Origin: Sepioteuthis lessoniana
Taxonomy: Eukaryota; Mollusca; Cephalopoda; Myopsida; Loliginidae
Length of the DNA stretch: 64,000 nt
Assembly (NCBI GenBank): GCA_963585895.1
Contig: OY757921.1
Span: 80,995,743 to 81,059,742 of the forward strand
Reading direction: 5' to 3'
Positions 21,326 to 32,569 of the stretch are shown one piece after another (the stretch's first letter is position 1; each line of letters starts with the position of its first letter). Both the position numbers and the translations under genes were made by a program. The notes below the pieces were generated by a model. The model had not been told where the DNA came from and did no database searches. It saw nothing but the letters and a program-made list of their open reading frames with translations.

Positions 21326-22908
21326 ATACCACCCTCTTCGCCCCGTCCTCGATCACAGCGCTGATTATACCTATTATGGTAACTCTTTGCCACAACCTTG
21401 TCCGCCTCCCTCCAATCTCTCTGCTACAGCGTGGGAAAAAACAGATCAAAAGTTCCTTCCAGGGAAAGTGACCATGCACAGCCCTGCCCCACGTTGTGAT
21501 TCTTTAAAAGTAAGGCCGATGGCCCTGTCTGAAAGGAAGAGAGGGTTACTGGCAGCTGAAGACTGGACTCCAAAGGGGTACATATATTGCAGAACAAAAA
21601 CAAAAAAAAATTACTCCGATTTCTGCAGTAGATAAGAAAAGGGTTTATAAAAATTCAAAGTTACAGGTGGCGACAAAGAAAAAAATCTGCGGGTGTGACA
21701 TATAATAGTCTAAGGCGGCGGCCCAACGAGGGTTAAGTTTTCTTAACGACAATGTATCTCAGCGGCGGACTGGTGATATATGAGCCGGTAGCGCAAAGCA
21801 CAATTCCAATCTGTTGGTCCCTGCCTGGTCTTCGTCGGCTTTGTCTGCTTCGTCTGGAACCGAACTGCTTCGCTCTCCTGCCACCAACTTACAAAGGTCT
21901 AAGTTTTCTTAACGTCAGTGTATTCCAGCGGCGGACTGGTGATATATGAGCTGGTAGCGCAAAGCACAATTTCAATCTGTTGGTCCCTGCCTGGTCTTCG
22001 TCGGCTACGTCTACTTCGTCTGGTACCAACTGCTTCGCTCTCCTGCCACCAACTGCTGAGTTCGGAAATCAGCCTGTTTATATAATAATTGCCAATATTC
22101 TGGGGTAGGTTCTGACTGAGGCAGGGGTGATCTCCCTAACGTCATTTTCAACTCATTAGACATCCTTCATGTCTTTGTTTTAATTTTCGTCATCAGAAAG
22201 GGTCCAACCCTCTTTTCACTACTTCCACAGAGTTGTTCCTCTCACTACCCTCATAGTGAGGACTACAGGAGGATAGCTTTCCTCCTACCAACATAGTTTC
22301 TATCATTTTACGGCTCATGACGTCAGAAAGGGTCCAACCCCTTTTTGCCCAAATATGCTGGACTGTCACCTTTGATGGAACTGGTTTCAATTCCACGTAG
22401 GCGAAAAGACTGGCCTATCCTCAGGCTAATTAATAATCCCCTTTCAACACTGATAAGTAATTCTGGATAATTTTCTCAACCCTTAGCTGAGGTATTTCCC
22501 CAAATGCCAGGTGGCCTTCTTTATCTTGACAAAGACTTCTTTGTTTGCTCTGAGTCCCACCTTTTAACTGGAGTGCAAGTCACACCGTATCTGAATCTCT
22601 GTGCTGTCAAATCCTTTAAAAATTAACTTTTTCCAGGCTCGAAAATTATCTTAGTATCGTTACTCTTTTCACCTTTTTAATCACAATATTTTTCTTTCTC
22701 GATTTCTGCCTGAGTTCTGTAAACAACTTAATCTTCCGTACCTGTCAAATTCTTTGTTTCAATTTTGGCTATTGTCAACAAAAATTCGGTCACAGCATTT
22801 TCGATTCTTTTCCCCAGAATTTCAACTCCACACTTCTTGGCAATTATATTTGGCTGCTCAACTTTTTGGTTAACCCCTCACGTACCGCCACAGATGAATA
22901 TTGTCACA
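21326..22908 (-). repeat. 5' LTR (1583 bp)
   Basis: Copy of 11579-13481 with two 166-bp units (from 21734 and 21900) instead of four, a few substitutions (for example near 21653 and 21971), and an extra 11 bp near 22262. It should hold the promoter of the element. Confidence 0.93.
21644..21651 (-). promoter_or_regulatory. TATA-like box in the 5' LTR
   Basis: The palindromic TTTATAAA lies about 320 bp before the sense end of the LTR, a plausible core promoter placement. Motif only. Confidence 0.35.
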
Positions 22909-23042
22909 TGTTGATGAATGTCAGTGAGTGCATTTTCCCCAGAAATTTTGAGAAATTCAACGTCATACTTCTGCTTTCGCATCAGTTATTTTTGTTAGAC
23001 TGCTACGAAGCAAAGAAAGACAAAAAGAAGAAAAAAGGATAA
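22909..23042 (+). CDS. 3' part of the split host terminal exon
   Basis: Starts with the TGTT target duplication. The frame left at 11578 resumes at 22913 and stays open for 42 codons from 22914 to TAA at 23040-23042. The end is Lys-rich (KKDKKKKKG). The coding continuity across the insertion, a stop, and AATAAA at 23099 fit the end of a host gene. The protein family is unknown. Confidence 0.5.
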
Positions 23043-23098
23043 TTTGTGAGAAGGTTCAACCTCTTCTGCCATCTGTCTTTGACGTTGTGGTGCAACAC

Positions 23099-23104
23099 AA
23101 TAAA
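23099..23104 (+). promoter_or_regulatory. Poly(A) signal of the split host gene
   Basis: AATAAA 57 bases after the TAA stop, in the usual position for a short 3' UTR. Confidence 0.5.
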
Positions 23105-23245
23105 ATCAAAATAGTTATACTCTTGTGAGCACAGCATGTACGGTTTCGTTCATCCCTGGCAAAAAGAAGCATAGCCAATGAAGACTATTTTTCGGGGAAA
23201 ATAGTATTTTGTAACTGAAATTTTTTTCTGTTTAAAGATATTACA

Positions 23246-23430
23246 GGGAAGTCTCCATGGCGTTGTAGCTAAAGTGTTGAGCTGCAGCCTCGAAGTAAGA
23301 GAGTTCAAACTCCATTTAGGCTATTACATTCACTTTCGGACTAATACCCTTGAGAAAGGTATGAACCTATTTATCCCCCCCTCCAGCTATAGGTTGTCGT
23401 AGCCTAAAGCTACTACTGTTTTTTGTTTAA
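23246..23430 (+). repeat. SINE family C
   Basis: Head TCCATGGCGTTGTAGCTAA and box-B-like GAGTTCAAACTCC, then the GGACTAATACCC block. The tail is truncated. Confidence 0.7.
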
Positions 23431-23463
23431 TTCTAAACTGAAAGTCTATCAAAACTGCTCTGT

Positions 23464-23587
23464 TGTAGTAATTTACTAAGATTTTGCTTAGATGTGGCTC
23501 AAGGCCGTAGGAAATGGCCACCAAATGAGACTCGAACTCAGTCGTGAAGGTTTGCTAGTCTAACTTGCTAACCATTTTACCGCCCGA
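23464..23587 (-). repeat. SINE family E
   Basis: tRNA-like on the minus strand: GGTAAAATGGTTAGCAAG (A box side) and GAGTTCGAGTCTC (B box), ending in TTAGTAAATTACTAC. The same unit occurs at 34557-34679 and 47245-47338. Confidence 0.75.
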
Positions 23588-24954
23588 AGTCTCCAACTCT
23601 GTTATATTTTAACCCTGTCTCGGTATAAATAAGCAATAAAAAAAAAAATCAGATAGTGGCCTGCCCGGCCTATTTTTATTTTTTTACTCATTTTGGCTTA
23701 TTTTCCCTCCCTACTCGATTCACAGTACATTTTTTTCCTTTTCATCATAATATATATTCATAACCATCAGGGAACTTAAGTAGGCTTTCCATATATAGTT
23801 ACGGTATTATGGTGACTAGTGTGGACAAGATTATTTATTGTAAGTCTGAATGGGTCAGCAAACGTGGCTGGCTAGGTCCCGATAGAATAGCAGGATACAT
23901 CGATGACCGCTTCCCTCCTCACCTAAACCACACAAGGGTCTCATACTCTCAAACAATTGTATATTTTAAATAAACTGGCCTATAGCAAAGAGGATCAATG
24001 GGGTACTTTCCCAGCACTCCCTGTCTTCTGTTTATCTTCAAGCAGTTACTGCCTGCTTCCAGGTGCTCGCGCCTGCCTACTACTCCAACTGTCTTTTTTA
24101 GGACATTACTCTTTCCCCTACCACAAACTGTTCATACTTACCTGGCCCGGAGCTTGCTCCGAGGATACCTAGTCTCGGTTGGGCCGCCTGGCATACGTGC
24201 TGGGTGGAGTATCAATGACAAGCATAGATTCATATTGCACTAGACCTTCGGATCTGGTGAATCTATGACCAACAAGGTTATCTGCATACGTACCGGGAGA
24301 CAACAAATGCTAGGATAGTTCACGTTACACGTAGTGATCTTATGACCAGCATAGTCCAGCAGAGCACGAGTTTCGGCTCGTGTTCGACCTCCCTCTCCCC
24401 TAAATCCCCACAATAAAAAATACCTTGTGTTAAATCATGTCTGATAGGAGGCACACAAAAATATCCATATTGTAAAAAAAATTTTTGGGAGAAGAACTTG
24501 TTCATTGAGGGAAGAGCAACGGTTTACTATTCTAATTACAGAGTAGCGGGCCGAAGAAGTTTTTTTTGTTTGTTTGTTTTGTTAACCCACCTGGAGTATG
24601 CTAATGTCAACCAAACTCTGGTAAACTGCTAAATCAACCAACGGGGCGTTGACTAGTCTGCCACTGCTATTCAACACGCCTAACTCTCTGACCGTCTGCA
24701 GACTATTTGGCTACATAACTGCACCAACAGCCTGTTCAAGGGTCGTCAAGAATTACTGCCACCAAAAACTATTTTGACAGGTCGAGTTTACAGAGGAATT
24801 TCATATAAATCACTTTTCTTGTATTTCTTGAAAAAAAAGTTAACTTTTGAATATAACCACTTGGTCTTTTGTTATCTTTGACTTAGATGCTGTTTCTTAT
24901 TTCTTTAAGGTTTGCAGGATCAACATATTCATCAGCTCTGAAATTGGGTTAAAT
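23588..24954. other. Unassigned DNA with GC-richer hairpin patch
   Basis: No coding frame. 24134-24400 is GC-richer than its surroundings, with hairpins CGGAGCTTGCTCCG and CACGAGTTTCGGCTCGTG, and begins with a U1-snRNA-like 12-mer (separate entry). Confidence 0.4.
24134..24145 (+). other. 12-mer identical to the U1 snRNA 5' end
   Basis: ATACTTACCTGG equals the 5' end of animal U1 snRNA. The next bases do not follow U1, so this is either chance or a decayed U1-derived repeat head. Confidence 0.2.
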
Positions 24955-25050
24955 AGTATCACTGCTATTCTTCTACAAAGATGGCTTTGGCATTAAACAA
25001 CCCACAAAAGTTGATATGCTATTAAAGAAGCCAAACGAAACCAAAGACAC
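24955..25050 (+). repeat. SINE family C, 3' tail
   Basis: ATGGCTTTGGCATTAAACAA followed by GTTGATATGCTATTAAAGAA, the family tail only. Confidence 0.6.
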
Positions 25051-26017
25051 TTGTATCTGTTTTCGTGGAAATAAATAGGAATTTTTCCTTTCAAAGTGTT
25101 CATGCGTATATTTGTCAATTAATTTTTGACTGGTATTTCTTTCACCTTATTTCTGTATGAAGTAATTTATATGCTGTATATACATGAGTATAATGCGATT
25201 TTCTGAGACCTAGATTGAGATCTTCGGTAGCTGGAAATTGTAGGCGTACCAGTTGGCCTTGGCCAACTATTTTCAAATACTAAGTTTGTATCTTGCGTAC
25301 GGTGCGAACCTTTAATATGAGGTTAAAGTGAAGGTTTCAGAAAGTCACATGCTATCCGAGTATCTATGGTAAGCAAGTAGCACGGATTGGAAATAGTGAA
25401 GATTCTTTATTTCTAAATGTTCTTTATTTGCTCGCTTTACGACGAACTTTGATCTGTGAAAGAAATACTTATAAAAAATTAATAATCACAATAAGAATGG
25501 TAACTAGTTTATAGTCAGGAGAGTAGCCTCCCTTGGCACCAGATTCACGCCAAATCTTTCGATAAAACGCCTGGCTGACCTTGTCACTTGTATTTCTTTT
25601 CGAATCAACGTGATTTTCGTTATTAATTGTGGCATTTGAGAAAAGAGAGTTTGAAATTGATGAGCGTGTACGACTCTGTGTCTCGAAGAAAAAGTTCATT
25701 CAAAAGTCACAAAGCAGGACTTGAACGTAAAATTAATGTACACAACGCAAAAAACCAAACAAAACAAAACAGAAACAAAACGAAAAAACAAAATTTCCAT
25801 GTTCTCGATGTTAGACATAAATCTAGATATATTTTTTGCATTGATAACACTAGTTTTTTACAATGATAAATATGATGAATATAAGTTATAAATAAATAAA
25901 GCTGTCTGCAGACAAAAAAGGAACTTATGTGGATCAATTAAAAACAAAAGAAAACGAAACAAAACAAAAAGGAAAGAAAAGAAATCTACCGAGTGTGTGT
26001 GTCTGTGTGTGTACGTG

Positions 26018-26055
<38 letters not shown>

Positions 26056-27084
26056 CGGTGATGAATAAAGTAACGTTTCAGAGTTGTCCGTGATCCTCTT
26101 TTAGGTAAGTCATGTAAATTTAATTTCTTCTCAACTGAAAATATCCCCCCAATAGACTAAATTGTTTAAATTACTTCCCTTGGTTGTACATTTATTTTAT
26201 TTTATTTTCTAACTTCGTTTTTATTTGAATTTGAATTTCGTCATATTGGCATTCCAAGACAAGAACAGTATTAGTCCCTATGAAATTGATATACTATTTG
26301 AAAAAAAAAAAATCATTGTATAACTTTGTATGATTATATAAGTTAAAGTCATTGAATACTCTCATACGACCCTCAAAAAATGATCTAAAAGGTTTTTACA
26401 AATCCTTATCAAGAGCTATTAATATTAACTTTTCTATAAACATTGTTTATTCACCAGGAATAGTTTAAAAAAAAAAAAGAAAAAGATAAAGAAAACAAAA
26501 AATTATTAACTAGACTGCCGGTAAACCCGTTGGGTTTCCACCGTAAGAGAGGTCCATGATGATACTGTTGCTCCTATTTAAAGAGTGAAAGATTCTACTT
26601 GGTATCATATACCGAGAATTTGGATGATTAAAAAATAATGTTCAATACAAATGTCAACCTCACAAAATTATTATTCACATACAAATTTGACTGGAAACTG
26701 CTTTATTTAGAGTATTTTAAGTATATTGCTCTTCTAAAAATCTTACTATAATGTGCTATTTTTGTTACGGTTTTATGAAATGAGAATTTTAGCGATATCA
26801 ATCATTGTGTAGCAATTCGATATGCAGAAAACCAGTGCTAATTAATTATATTGAAATATTTTGATTTAAAAGTTTCAACGACTTATTAATACTCCCCTTT
26901 CATTTTATTTTCAATGCTGTTTAAAAATTGTTTTCTTTTTCTTATTAACTTGTGTAAACTATTCGGAGAAAAGAAATCGATAGTATTTTTATTTCAATTG
27001 ATTGGGTTCGGGAACCACATACGTTTTTGTGTAGTTGCTTCTTGAGAGTTTTTTTCTTCTTTTTTTGTAAACGGTCCTATCGAA
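25051..27084. other. AT-rich noncoding DNA
   Basis: No coding frame or known repeat apart from (AG)n at 26022-26050 and A-rich tracts. Confidence 0.5.
26022..26050. repeat. (AG)n microsatellite
   Basis: About 14 AG units. Confidence 0.95.
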
Positions 27085-27265
27085 TACCAATGATTTTTAA
27101 GCAGATCTATTTGACTCATAGATGGGACCCTAACAGGTACTACCACTCCAAGTCATAGTGGACCTAGGAGTAATGATATTGGACGAGTACTCCACGCTCC
27201 CCAGATCTCCAGAACTGGATCCTCATCATCAGATGCAGTTTAGTGTCATACCCAGGACACTTTTA
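27085..27265 (-). repeat. Rep-A dispersed repeat
   Basis: Minus-strand copy with GACTCATAGATGGGACCCTA, the core TAATGATATTGG and the TCATCAGATGCAGTTTAGTG block. Confidence 0.75.
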
Positions 27266-27929
27266 TTTTAAGTTTTGTACTTAACATTTAACCGATAAAA
27301 ATACAAACGCAGTTTTATCTAATCGTTTCTGTGTAATCGTAAAGTTTCTTTCTAAGGTCAGAATATGTTTGTGGAGTTCAGTTTCAGGGTAACACGTGTC
27401 TTCGGATATTACTAGTTGCGACACCTTTTCTGGGCAGGGTGTGTGTGTGTGTGGGGGGGTTAGTTGTTGGTCTCTTTCATTTGTTTAACGGTATATCAAC
27501 TCTATTTAATCATAACTATATTTTCAATATTCCATTGCATTTTTAAAAATTGCATTTGTTTTTGTCTGTAATCATTTTTTTTTTTGCATACGGTTATATG
27601 ATATAAAACTATTCCTATTTAAAACTGATAATTTATACACAATCATATGGTTTCAAGTAACTATTCCTATTTAATAATAAACATTTGTCAGCACAGTTAC
27701 ATCATAACAACTCCCGAACTCCCCGACAGAGTGGGTTGGGATATGGGGTGAAAGCCTGTTTAGAGACATCGGATGAGCGGTTTTCATATATTCTATAAAT
27801 ATTATTTTGTGAAAATTGACATGTTGTAAGTAGAGTGGAGGCCCCATATCATAGATTCTGATGGAGGCCGTATCATAGAGTCCGTAGGGATGAGCATAAG
27901 ACCCTACAACCAGCCTCAGATCGGTTCCT
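27266..27929. other. AT-rich noncoding DNA
   Basis: G-rich run near 27440-27460. 27590-27665 resembles the 69-bp tandem motif (ATGGTTTCAAGTAACTATTC). No gene seen. Confidence 0.4.
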
Positions 27930-28010
27930 AACATAGACTATCACTCCAGGTCAGAGTGGACCTGGCAGTAATGGCAATGAAGGGGTACTTTAGCCTCCCT
28001 AGGAACCGAA
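27930..28010 (-). repeat. Rep-A core fragment
   Basis: Contains AGGTCAGAGTGGACCTGGCA and GTAATGGCAATGAAGGGGTA, the conserved core in reverse orientation. Confidence 0.7.
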
Positions 28011-28341
28011 GATAACTTGTTTAATTCCTCGACAAATCCAGACATCATCGTCAGGCAAACCGAAAATAAATTGACAAGGTGTCCTAGGCCTTTGAACAAT
28101 CTTCTTACTCCGCCAGATTGATTCTGAGGCAGTTGGTTGTAGGAACGAGCACCGAGAGTTCAAATGGCTACTTTTTCCTTCGGAGCAGTACATTTTCTAT
28201 TCTTTCAGCTAGTATTCTAAATCAGAAATGACTATTTTTAAAAACACTATAGGGATTACATCCCTTGCCGTCCAAATAGTATTTCTAATGGCCTCTTGAT
28301 AGCGTGACCAAAGTAGCACCAAAATCGAAACAAACACACAC

Positions 28342-28393
<52 letters not shown>

Positions 28394-29024
28394 GAGTCTC
28401 GATTCGTGCGTAGCTCCTCGCTATAAAATGATCTTGTGTCAAATTCCGTCTTGGTGGGAAGTTGGTTAAATATCCTCTCTCCGGTTCTACTACGACAACG
28501 AGAAGCACACACGAGTGTTTCCGTTCCCTAACAGAAGGGGTTACTGCCCCAATAAACCTCGTGTCGTACCACGCACAGTACCACGCTTTGACGTAAGTAT
28601 TAACACAACTTTCATTCTATTATAGGCTCCTAACCCACTTTAAAAGATTATTCAAGTGCATGTTAGGACTTTTCCTTTAAGTATTTCATATCATTTCTGT
28701 ATTCATACCATTAATTTTGCCCAGGCAGTAAATATGTTGCTGTTAATTCGTCGAGAATTGTTTTAAATTATTTAGTACGAGAAAATATTATACCATAATA
28801 CATTTCCTCTGCTACAAGAGTCTGGATTGTGTTCCTCATATTCAAATAATTTTTGCGGTGAATTTTGGTAGTCAGATACGACAAATATACGAAGACAAAG
28901 AGAAACCTTCATTGATACCAAAGCCCACTCGATTTTATCCCCACAACAGTATATTAAATTAAATTAATCAATTGAAAAGTTTAAACTTACACTTCTTCTA
29001 AAAGTCAAATGGCCAATTTTTCAT
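28011..29024. other. Noncoding DNA around a (TC)n tract
   Basis: (TC)n at 28346-28390 creates artificial Arg-Glu repeats on the minus strand. A GC-richer patch at 28390-28600 ends in a donor-like GACGTAAGTA near 28590, but no matching exon is identifiable. Confidence 0.4.
28346..28390. repeat. (TC)n microsatellite
   Basis: About 22 TC units. Confidence 0.95.
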
Positions 29025-29110
29025 GGTGTAATAAATAACTAGCTAGTCTCACAAGATTAGAAGAGAGTTCGATCCTCACTCGGTGCCTCATATTTGCAGC
29101 TTTGTGTGCT
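29025..29110 (+). repeat. Weak tRNA-like SINE head
   Basis: AGAGTTCGATCCTCACTC is box-B-like in a tRNA-like setting. Unlike families B-E elsewhere, so a separate or decayed SINE. Confidence 0.35.
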
Positions 29111-29208
29111 TGATTATTATTATCATTATTTTACTCCTTGCAAATTTTCACACCAGTTTGAATTGGTGGGTTTTTTTTCTACCGATGTCTGAGTGACAAC
29201 AAGTCTCT

Positions 29209-29700
29209 TCAGATCTCCAGGATTCTTCTCAGTATTCTAGCTGATCCTAACAGTGCTGTGGGTTGGATGGTCTTGATTTTTCTTTCTCTGATCTCCAATT
29301 CTCTGAGTCTCTTTTCCAGGGATTTGGGGACCATTCCAAGTGCATCAACTACAATTAGTATTACCATCACCTTCATTTTCCACAGCTTCTGCAGCTCTCT
29401 GGCAAGATACAGGTATTTGTCTATCTTTCATCTTCATTCTGTGTTCGGTTGGAACGGCAAAATTCACTAGATGGCAAGTTATTTTTATTTTTTTTGTTAA
29501 TCAACAATTGGTTTTGTTTTCTGTCCGGGATTGGGTGATCCGTTTGTATTCCAAAGTCCCAGAGAATTATATACGTTTCATTTTCTTAGAGAGATTCTGG
29601 TTTATTCATACACCATTTGTCAACCGAGTCAAATTTTAATCTCTTGCACAATTCCCAGTGAATCTACCTTTCACACCCAGTCGATCTTATTGCTTCTCAG
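29209..29700 (-). pseudogene. LINE remnant, C-terminal region of the R2/R4 type
   Basis: On the minus strand, ILWDFGIQTDHPI (near 29570-29530) is followed, after frame decay, by a continuous run from about 29425 to the stop at 29209-29211, including LARELQKLWKMK, IVVDALG and LLGSARILRRILE. This order matches the C-terminal region of non-LTR retrotransposons with a restriction-like endonuclease (R4/Dong/Hero-type ORFs), a family common in animals. It is a pseudogene: shifts and stops interrupt it between about 29430 and 29530, and the reverse transcriptase is missing. Identification is by recognised motif order, not search. Confidence 0.6.
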
Positions 29701-29749
29701 CTTTTTTTGCTGGGAAGTATAGATTTATCCAAAGTCCAGTCCTATCCTA

Positions 29750-30022
29750 TTTACCCAACCCCTCCGCTCGGGATACAAGGTCATTTTTTTAAGCGGAGTT
29801 TAACAGGTTTGAATTCAGAGTTTTCCTTCTCCTAGACTAGTTGCCTCATCAAGGCTGAAGAACACAGTCTGTCCTACTATTTACTCGTAGCTGGAGAGAG
29901 AATAATACCTTTCCCAAGAGTATTAGTGCTATGTGAAATGCAATCATTCTTGTCCAGGATTTGAACTCGAGTCGTCGTGTCCATTTCCTACGACGATAAC
30001 CATTACACCACGGGCACCTCCA
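29750..30022 (-). repeat. SINE family B
   Basis: Near full length in reverse: 3' end TACCCAACCCCTCCGCTCGG, body with GACTAGTTGCCTCATCAAGG, and head with TTACACCACGGGCACCTCCA at 30003-30022. Confidence 0.85.
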
Positions 30023-30114
30023 AAGTCCAGTCCTATAGGGTTGTCTCATTAGGCTGCACTTGTTTCATTGCACTAAAAGAGGCAGGTATGGTGTTTTTTA
30101 TTTTATTCAACCTG

Positions 30115-30400
30115 TCTGCTACGGACATTGGGTAACACAAGGTCAATTTATTTAAGCGGAGAACAGCTTGTTTGAATTAAATTTTTCTTTTTAGACTGGT
30201 TGCTTAACCAAAACAAAAGAACCCAGTCTAGCTAACCATTTACTCATAGCTGGGTATTGGGGAGAACGAGTGGATTCATGCCTTTCCTAATGGTATAAGC
30301 ATGAAGTGAAACGCAAACACCCTCTTCCAGGATTTGGATTCAGATCACGCTTTCCATTTCCTTCAACCATAACCATTATACTAAGGACGCCACCAAAAGG
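30115..30400 (-). repeat. SINE family B
   Basis: Second, more diverged copy in the same orientation, ending with CCATAACCATTATACTAAGG near the head. Confidence 0.8.
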
Positions 30401-30854
30401 GGCAAGTTGGGGAATGCCGACGGGGCTGAATAATTTCTATTACCATTCTTCTGTTCCTGAGAGGGTGCACAGATTAAGCGTATCTTAAGTATAAGTGTAT
30501 ACTATCTTTTCATCCTGTCTAGAATTTTAAATGTCGCTTCTAGATCTTCGGCCTGGATACCATCAGAGTATAACTTTTCGGTCTTTAGGCTGATATTTGT
30601 GGGTAATATCTATTCTTCCTTTTCAACCGTGTTCTCATATTTAGGGTCACGATTTAGAAGAAAAAAAGCTGTGTCTGGTATTGGAGGTTCCACCTTGAAG
30701 TTAGCACTATCTAATTGCACTATAAGGGAAGTAACGATGTATTCTGACTCTCACGTGACACTGCTCACGAGAGACTATGCAATTTGAGTTCTAGTACATA
30801 GATACTATTTAGTGGGAAACAGGCTACAATGCAAATTATCCTGGTTTTGATAAC
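30401..30854. other. Noncoding DNA
   Basis: No feature recognised. Confidence 0.5.
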
Positions 30855-30863
30855 ATGATTTAT

Positions 30864-31191
30864 TCAATATTGCTTGCAACACAACACCCCACAAAGCACC
30901 AACTATACGGCCACCTACCTCCCATCACAAAAACTATCCAAATTAGACGAACCAGACCCGCAGGACACTGCTGGAGAAGCGGAAACGAGCTCATAAGTGA
31001 TGTACTCCTATGGACCCCCACATATGGCCGAGCAAAAGCAGGACGACCAACTAGAACGTACATACAGCAGCTATGTGAGGATACGGGATGTAGCTCTGAA
31101 GACCTGCCAGAGGAGATGAACGATAGGGAAAAGTGGCGAGAGAGAGTGAGGGATATCCGTGCTAGCGGCACGACATGATGATAATGATGAT
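30864..31191 (+). pseudogene. 5'-truncated LINE, 3' end of the reverse-transcriptase ORF
   Basis: About 100 codons matching the C-terminal part of the LINE ORF at 58167-59369 (QHPTKHQLYGHLPPITKTIQ; GRAKAGRPTRTYIQQLCEDT), followed by an (ATG/ATA)n tail. ATGATTT repeats on both sides (30855 and 31192) could be the target duplication. Only the tail of the element was inserted. Confidence 0.85.
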
Positions 31192-31514
31192 ATGATTTTT
31201 TCGCATCTAATTAAAGTGCCTTATATCAAATTATCATGTTTGACAGATGAAGACAGATGAAATTTTCCGTTGAATTTTCTAAGACACTTAAGACATCAAT
31301 AACCAAGTCACGTCTCCGCTCACCAAGGTCCAATATTAGCATTAGCATATCTAATGATACTCTAATACTGAATTAACGGAAGGAAAGAAGATAAACTCAT
31401 TTACACATAGAGAAATATTTAGTACATATATACTATACAAACAAGAAGTGTTCAGAAGAATATACAAACGTGTTTTAACTAATAAAACGTGCACATATAG
31501 TTCTATGAACAAGC
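31192..31514. other. AT-rich noncoding DNA
   Basis: No feature recognised. Confidence 0.5.
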
Positions 31515-31780
31515 AGTATATGAAAAGGGATACAAAAACAGTAAAAGTATTACTTGTCTTCGGTGGTTTAGGCATTTTGGCTTTACTTTTCAATGATGAA
31601 AAGAGAGACAAAGTCCATCGCCGGAGCTGAAGACAAAGTCTCTCAACTGTTCAACGAACAGAGGTTAAAAAAGAGCAGGTCTTATTCGTTCAAAGAACGA
31701 GGACGAAAGAGAGCGAGAAAGAACTTTGAGATTCTCACGTGACCACGAGGCTTGCTTAATACATACCTCCTCAAATCCAA
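31515..31780 (+). repeat. Rep-G dispersed repeat, copy 2
   Basis: Partner of 9945-10180: GGGATACAAAAACAGTAAAA, GACAAAGTC, TCTCAACTGTTCAACGAACA and GTGACCACGAGGC occur in the same order. Confidence 0.5.
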
Positions 31781-32204
31781 GGGATACAATTATCTATAGT
31801 CTCTCTACATTGCTTTCATCAGTAAAAATCACTTGAGAAAATAATCTTTTGTTTATAGTACGAGACAAAGTGACACTGATTCGTGATGTTCTTGGAACTC
31901 AAGAGGCCATTTTTAGCATGCCTTCCGAACTGAAAATCCTTCTTAGTTTTAGTTTCCTTTTGAGGCAATTTCTAAACGAAAATAATATATGAAATATGGA
32001 TTCACAACGAATTCACTATTATCATAAAAGTATTTATTACGACTTAAAATTTAAGTACATAATAAGATATACACGGTCTTTCTCTGCATGAGGATTAATG
32101 TTAAGTGTATTGCCGGCGTAGTACGAGTCTTTGCTGTTTCGAATACTCGTCGCTTAAAGATGCCATTACCACCCAGACGAAGCGGACTGTATTTTACTTC
32201 GCGC
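31781..32204. other. Noncoding DNA
   Basis: No feature recognised. Confidence 0.5.
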
Positions 32205-32420
32205 TAATGCTCTTGGAAAACGCAAAAAAAATCCATCAGTCCCCACACCACCAGCTATGGGTAAATAGTTAAGGAAACTAGACTCTTTAGTTTCAGTTTG
32301 GCATTCAGTCTGGAAGAGGGAAAATTCTGAATTCAGAACAGTAGTAGTTCGCTTAAAAATTGACCTTGTGTCATATCATACTTGTGGCAGAAGGATGAGA
32401 TAAATACATATCACACGTGT
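32205..32420 (+). repeat. SINE family B, head missing
   Basis: AGCTATGGGTAAATAGTTAA, AATTGACCTTGTGTCATATC and a GATGAGATAAATAC end mark a degraded family B copy. Confidence 0.7.
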
Positions 32421-32569
32421 CTTTAGAATCACGTCAAAAAAGTCAGAGAGATAAGAAGTCACGTTTTGATGACGTGTGGATTGGTGAGACTTATCTATGT
32501 GATAGGGTAGACAGCCGATGTTTCTGATGTTTCTGATCCGATATCATGTTTAAACAATCTTCTCTTGCC

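Larger units (their letters stand above)
11579..22908 (-). mobile_element. Full-length env-bearing Ty3/gypsy (errantivirus-like) element
   Basis: An 11,330-bp element on the minus strand. The LTRs are 21326-22908 (5') and 11579-13481 (3'). The 4-bp TGTT target duplications are at 11575-11578 and 22909-22912. The PBS is at 21310-21322 and the PPT at 13482-13497. The order in the sense direction is LTR, gag, protease with zinc knuckles, RT, RNase H, integrase, env, LTR, which is the Ty3/gypsy order (RNase H before integrase) with an added third gene. The LTRs differ by only a few substitutions, one 11-bp indel and repeat copy number, so insertion is recent. Pol contains one in-frame stop and one single-base frameshift; gag and env are open. 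Confidence 0.93.

Noticed and set aside
13877-21364. Many plus-strand open frames within the LTR element
   Set aside because: They are antisense shadows of env, pol and gag, with hydrophobic low-information translations.
23521-23587. tRNA genes at box A/B motifs throughout the window
   Set aside because: All sit at the head of SINE copies without a complete cloverleaf acceptor stem, so no functional tRNA gene is called.
28209-28512. Minus-strand open frames with Arg-Glu repeats
   Set aside because: Produced entirely by the (TC)n microsatellite.
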